From NCBI GenBank assembly GCA_946807835.1, contig OX327683.1, positions 3,415,001 to 3,479,000 on the forward strand: a DNA stretch of 64,000 bases, in the 5' to 3' direction. The notes beneath the pieces are model-generated. The model worked only from the letters and a program-made list of their open reading frames with translations, was not told the origin of the DNA and ran no database searches. The DNA is from Ailanthus altissimus. Its lineage: Eukaryota; Streptophyta; Magnoliopsida; Sapindales; Simaroubaceae. Position 1 is the stretch's first letter; every line of letters starts with the position of its first letter. Positions 60,006-64,000 of the stretch are shown piece after piece. Both the position numbers and the translations under genes were made by a program.

Positions 60006-61285
60006 ACGATAAGACTTGTTAAAAGATTCTTCATTGTAAAGGTAAAATTGGCAAGATTGAATGTAAATATGACAAAATAATTAAAATCAAAATTTTTCAT
60101 ATTGAGCATACATTATTCAAATCTCTCAAATTATATCTCCAAATCATGATTTAATTTCTTTATTTATAAATGTTATTTATTTGTATAAATTAAGTCTTTC
60201 TAAATATTAAACCAATAATAGTGATAGTTTTATTTTCTTCATATTATCAATTTTTTTCACCTTAACTTTAAAAATATTCCACTATAAGTGAGGGCCTAAA
60301 ACAAAGTTAGTTAATTTCTTCCAAAAATTTTCTACCAACAAAAATAGTAGAAAAAAGACTTTAAAACAAATTAGTGCTCTATTTAATTACAGTTTGATTG
60401 AATTAATAATTCATACATGCATACCTTAAAAAACATTAAACGCCTTCTTATAAAAACTATTCAATCTTCCGTATAGAGGATTAGAATCACGATCTGAATT
60501 ATATACATTTATAGCCATACATTAATTGATTCTCTCATATTTATTTGTATATACACTTCCATTACACACAACATTCTCTTCTTATTTAAACATTAACTAA
60601 CTTTGAGTATTGAATATATATATATATATATATATATTATAGAAAGATAGATAACGCTTTGATCAATTTGATAGAGGAGAGCAAGAACAAGAGCAATAAG
60701 GTAATTATTTTGGGAGTTTTGATCCAAGGAGCTTCAGTGGCTCCTTCTATAAAAAGTGAGCGGTAAAAATTATTTACAATTTTAATTTTATCTATGAGCA
60801 ATAAAAATTATTCACAACTTTAATTTTATCTATCTTTTTATGAGATAACGCAGATTATAAGATTTGATATTGTTAAATTTAATTGTTCAAAGAATATTTT
60901 CTTTTTTTGGCATGATCTTGCCATCGAACATGATATCCTATATTAAACTAAATTATTTACAAAATTTGATTGCAACATAGAATTTAACCATTAACTATGC
61001 ATGAAAATATTAAGTGTCAAGTTGATTTTCTTAGTTTTAAATCATTATTATAACTTATTAATTTAAAATTATGATGGAATGAATATGAATTTTGTCATTT
61101 GATGATTTAACCAAAAAAAAAAAGCATGTAATTTAATGAATCGATAAGAAGAAGTGATGTGGCGATATGTTAAAGTGGAAGGAGCCGTTGGAAAAAGGAA
61201 GAATTAAATGGAAGAAAAAAATCATATTGAAAAGACGAATGAGTGGAAGGAAGATTGCATTGAATATGCAGAAAGGTTGATTTGT
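60006..61285. other. No gene seen; TA microsatellite
   Basis: AT-rich, with a (TA)n run at about 60613-60638. A short duplicated 'gagcaataaaaattattcacaa'-like phrase lies at about 60758-60815. No ORF is supportable. Confidence 0.5.
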
Positions 61286-61360
61286 TTATGCGGGAAAGAA
61301 TAGCTTTTGGAAGGCCAGTTTGGTTATGCGGGAAGGAGAATTAGCTTTTGGAAGGTCTGA
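61286..61360 (+). repeat. ~38-bp tandem duplication
   Basis: 'tatgcgggaa-ga' followed by 'tagcttttggaagg' occurs twice in a row, starting at about 61287 and 61325, inside the end of the LINE relic. Confidence 0.8.
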
Positions 61361-61570
61361 CTTTAAAGATTTACACAGCCATATGACATGTATAGTATTT
61401 TCTGTACTCAGTTCACATCTTGCACATAAAACCTCAATTGGAACATGATGTCTTCGTAAGTTGGTTATTGCCAAAATCCAATCATGGGAAACTCGCCATT
61501 GAAATATTTTTCACTTTTGGTGGCATATTTAAATGCTAGATTCTCTTCCACAAAGTAGATAATCAACTTT
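61290..61570 (-). pseudogene. LINE reverse-transcriptase zinc-binding (zf-RVT) relic
   Basis: Minus strand: 'WKRI' stop 'HLNMPPKVKN' (about 61485-61555), then after a frame change 'FQWRVSHDW', 'ITNLRRHHVPIEVLCARC' and 'ENTIHVIWLCKSL'. This is the zf-RVT pattern W..IW.L..PPKV..F.WR with the CxxC and H-x-x-x-C pair found after the RT of plant LINEs. Stops and shifts make it non-functional. Its RT and RNase H are absent nearby; the RNase H relic at 63.5-64.0 kb lies on the wrong side to belong to it. Confidence 0.8.
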
Positions 61571-61637
61571 TCGGAGCAGTTGGGCACTTCTTGGAGTTGA
61601 ATGGCAAGTCAGTAATCGCTTTTAATTAAATATTTAT

Positions 61638-62935
61638 TATTGTGAATATTAAGTTATGCACTTTAATTGAATATATTAATAGCATCAATTAAGTCACAAT
61701 TTTGATACCTCATTTTACTTTATACGCATTGGAAAATCATAACTCACACCATAAGTAAGAACACATAAGATTAACACACTAATAAAAAAAAAAAAAAAAA
61801 ATAAATCAATCACAAAACACAAGATATACGTAGTTCGGCCTAAATTGCCTACGTCCACGGAGGATCCATGATCTAGTTTCTTATTATTGAAATAGATCAT
61901 TAAGTATCTTCTTACATCATCAATGATCCCACAAGACCCTTTAGTATCTCCTATAGAGACCTCTAAGCATCTACCCTTGATCACCATAACTCCCTAAAAC
62001 CTCTTAGTATATCCTCATAAGAGATTTTTACAAGGAACGCAAGAATGGCTCAAGCATTTAAGCCAAAAAGATCTATGGTGTTTCTCTTTTATTCACTCAA
62101 AGAACCTTAAAAAAAATATTCCCCAAAGGTTACACCCTAGTGCACCACGCACTTAGTACCTACCTAACTCCTTTATTCTCTCTTATGGTTACATTTTGAA
62201 ACCTTAGATGCTTAATCTTAAACAAGGGTTTACAAGTGTTTATATAGGGTGTATTTCGTGCCTACTAACCCTATTCCTTGTTGGAGTAAGAGTTCACTTG
62301 TTTTGGAAGTCCAAAACTTTCCAAAACTCAAAATCTCGAACCAAAATAGACATCCTGACGCGTCTGAACGCCGCGACGCTCATCTCTGGGCGCTGCGGCG
62401 CTGGCCCTTCTCGCGCCCATCGCTGCAGCGCTAGTCTTCTGTGTTGAGAGCCGCGGTGCTGAAAGCTCTCTTGCGATTTCTTCGTTTCCTTCGCGTCTTC
62501 AAGTCCCGTTTTACTTCCCCCTTCGTGTCCCACACGTCCTAGACTTCTCCATACGTGTCCCATACGTTCTTGACTTCTTCTGACTCTCCACTTTGGTATT
62601 CATCTCAATTCTTGTCCAACTAAAATTGTTGAATCACCAATTTTTCAATAAATCCCCTCATTGATTCAAAACCTCTCCCCATAAAACTAATCACCGTCAC
62701 CCCTCCTTGACCAATGCTAACTAGCATGGTCTATAAGTTAAGTCTCAAACTTAACTAAGGCTCTTGCGACTACGGTTTCCAAAGATTCCTGAATGTTGAT
62801 GTCTAGAGTAGTTCAATGTTGTGATCTTCTATGTCCCGAAGACACCATAACTACAACCCTTAATGGTGAAAACACATTCTCGCCATTGCTACTCTTCTCA
62901 TACATTCTCTTTCAACCCCTTCCACAAAGTAATGG
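61638..62935 (-). mobile_element. LARD-like LTR element copy, minus strand
   Basis: Minus-strand LTR from 62650 (TATTGA, decayed from TGTTAG) to 61638 (CACAATA), about 1,013 bp, preceded by 285 bp of internal sequence (62651-62935) matching 29990-30284 including the PPT. It has the same GC-rich patch (about 62358-62480). An A run of about 16 lies at 61785-61801. The other LTR and most of the internal region are missing. Confidence 0.8.
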
Positions 62936-62944
62936 TAGGGTTGT

Positions 62945-63193
62945 TTGCTCGGGGTGACAATTGATGAAGACAATGATCTGCAGGTTTTGAAGGAGAGCAT
63001 AAGCAGCGGAGATAAAAAATCCATTGTAAGTCTGAATCTAGATAAAAAAAAAGTCACATTAGACCTAATTTTAGGTGGTACCAAAATTTCAGGTAAACTA
63101 GAAATAAAAGTAGATAAAAAAACAAAAACAAAAAATAAAAGAAGCTATTATCCACCGAAGAGGACTATAAGTCACTCTCTTCGGTGGATTTGA
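62945..63193 (+). CDS. Unrecognised 82-residue ORF
   Basis: Lys/Asp-rich frame ('DEDNDLQVL', 'TLDLILGGTKISGKLEIKVD', then 'KKTKTKNKR') starting at the broken edge of the LARD element. No promoter, splice site or known domain is seen. It may be a fragment of former coding DNA; its last part runs through the hairpin at 63151-63188. Confidence 0.2.
   Translation: MLGVTIDEDNDLQVLKESISSGDKKSIVSLNLDKKKVTLDLILGGTKISGKLEIKVDKKTKTKNKRSYYPPKRTISHSLRWI
63151..63188. repeat. Perfect 12-bp-arm hairpin with nested stem
   Basis: 'tccaccgaagag' and 'ctcttcggtgga' are perfect inverted copies. The loop contains a second pair, 'gact' / 'agtc'. A T run follows about 25 bases later. Confidence 0.85.
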
Positions 63194-63519
63194 AAGAGAG
63201 CAAGTTGGTTGGTCTTTTTTTTTTAAGGAGAAGGAAGAGAATTTTTGAAAGAGAAATACTTCAAGTTAAAAATAAGAGTGTTCTAATTCTAAAAATTAAA
63301 AAAGAGCTTAAATCATAAATTAAACTTTTGTTAGATAATTATGAATATATTGAATTTAATACATCATATTTTTAAACCTAATAATTTATTTATTTTTAAA
63401 TTAAGAGCTTTTATTACTTAACTAGGAATTTTAGGATTACAATCCTCTAAAATTAAATATTCAACTTGAACTAAGACATAACTCAACCAAACAAAATTAG
63501 ATGAACAAGATTAAAATTT
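63194..63519. other. No gene seen
   Basis: AT-rich. Confidence 0.5.
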
Positions 63520-63990
63520 TTTTGCTAATGCATGAGCTATTCAGTTTGTATCTCACAAAGTATGTAGTACCTTGCAATCCTGAAATCAGCTAACCAAATG
63601 GGCAATAATAGCAACCACAAGCCCAAATTTAGAACTAGATTCAGTATTTGACAAAATGTCATTTATCACAATTTGAGAATTTCCTTCAACTTCAGTAGTA
63701 AAAAAACCTAAGAGCTTCGCCTGATGCAAGCCATTTTGGATGGCTAGAGCTTCTGCTATAGGGACCTGAGCCAAATGTGGGAGTTGAACAGCCACAAAAA
63801 AGAGAACACGCCCCAAAATATCGCAACGTACAAAGCCTAATCCTATTAGGTTTTATTTTTTGTCCACTGCAGTGTTAGTTCAATTTGACCCATTTTGATG
63901 TCGGCGGCCTCCAGCTAGAGATCATAGGCTTGTTTGAGTGGGCAGTCTTTTGCTGTGCCTGTTGCCACTCAGCCAAATAATCTTTCGTCC
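63520..63990 (-). pseudogene. LINE-type RNase H (RVT_3) relic
   Basis: Minus strand: 'WTKDYLAEWQQAQ' and 'SWRPPTSKWVKLN' (about 63880-63995), a stop and shift, then 'PIAEALAIQNGLHQAKLLGF' (about 63700-63765), 'TEVEGNSQIVINDIL' (about 63650-63700), 'KFGLVVAIIAHLVS', a stop, 'FQDCKV', and near 63530 'AHALAK'. These are the linker and RNase H landmarks (AEA, VEG-S, AHALAK) of plant non-LTR retrotransposons. The catalytic E of AEA is present; the first Asp region is in the broken stretch. The element continues beyond the window at 64000. Confidence 0.8.
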
Positions 63991-64000
63991 ATTTAAAAAC

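Overview
This window is AT-rich nuclear DNA of a flowering plant, probably a eudicot. The evidence is introns with GT/AG borders, a plant-type NBS-LRR remnant, a plant-type tyrosyl-tRNA synthetase relic, the RNA polymerase I gene NRPA1, and many Ty3/gypsy, LINE, TRIM and non-autonomous LTR sequences. The species cannot be told from the sequence alone. There are no bacterial-type operons, CRISPR arrays, rRNA genes or convincing tRNA genes.

Layout. 1-7.7 kb: an NBS-LRR disease-resistance pseudogene cut in two by a 6.1-kb block. The block holds a foldback element (1037-2890) and a truncated minus-strand Athila/Tat-like Ty3/gypsy element (about 4.77-7.14 kb). 8.2-14 kb: a second minus-strand Ty3/gypsy element of the chromovirus-like type, with its protease-RT-RNase H part deleted, next to an inverted pair of its own LTRs. 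16.1-19.0 kb: a broken tyrosyl-tRNA synthetase on the minus strand, lacking its 5' end. 21-31.6 kb: dispersed repeats, a LINE RNase H relic split by a 0.4-kb TRIM element, and a 3.4-kb compound non-autonomous LTR element.

32.0-48.5 kb: the one clearly intact gene, NRPA1, the largest subunit of RNA polymerase I. I could join 21 exons into one 1,724-residue frame. It would act in the nucleolus, transcribing 45S rRNA genes. 49.25-54.1 kb: a 2.3-2.6 kb tandem duplication, each copy carrying a terminal-inverted-repeat element and a minisatellite of different copy number. 54.9-55.3 kb: a duplicated, decayed 3' end of NRPA1 that includes its 3' UTR. 58.4-58.9 kb: a possible tiny gene (46 residues, one membrane segment, 5'-UTR intron). 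61.3-64 kb: LINE relics and a second copy of the non-autonomous LTR element, on the minus strand.

No new multi-gene system is visible. The most informative signals are structural: the cleanly split resistance gene, the synthetase relic with several independent lesions, repeat copies with and without a transposon insertion at the same internal site, the duplication history around the NRPA1 3' end, the rearranged borders of the compound LTR element, and several strong hairpins.
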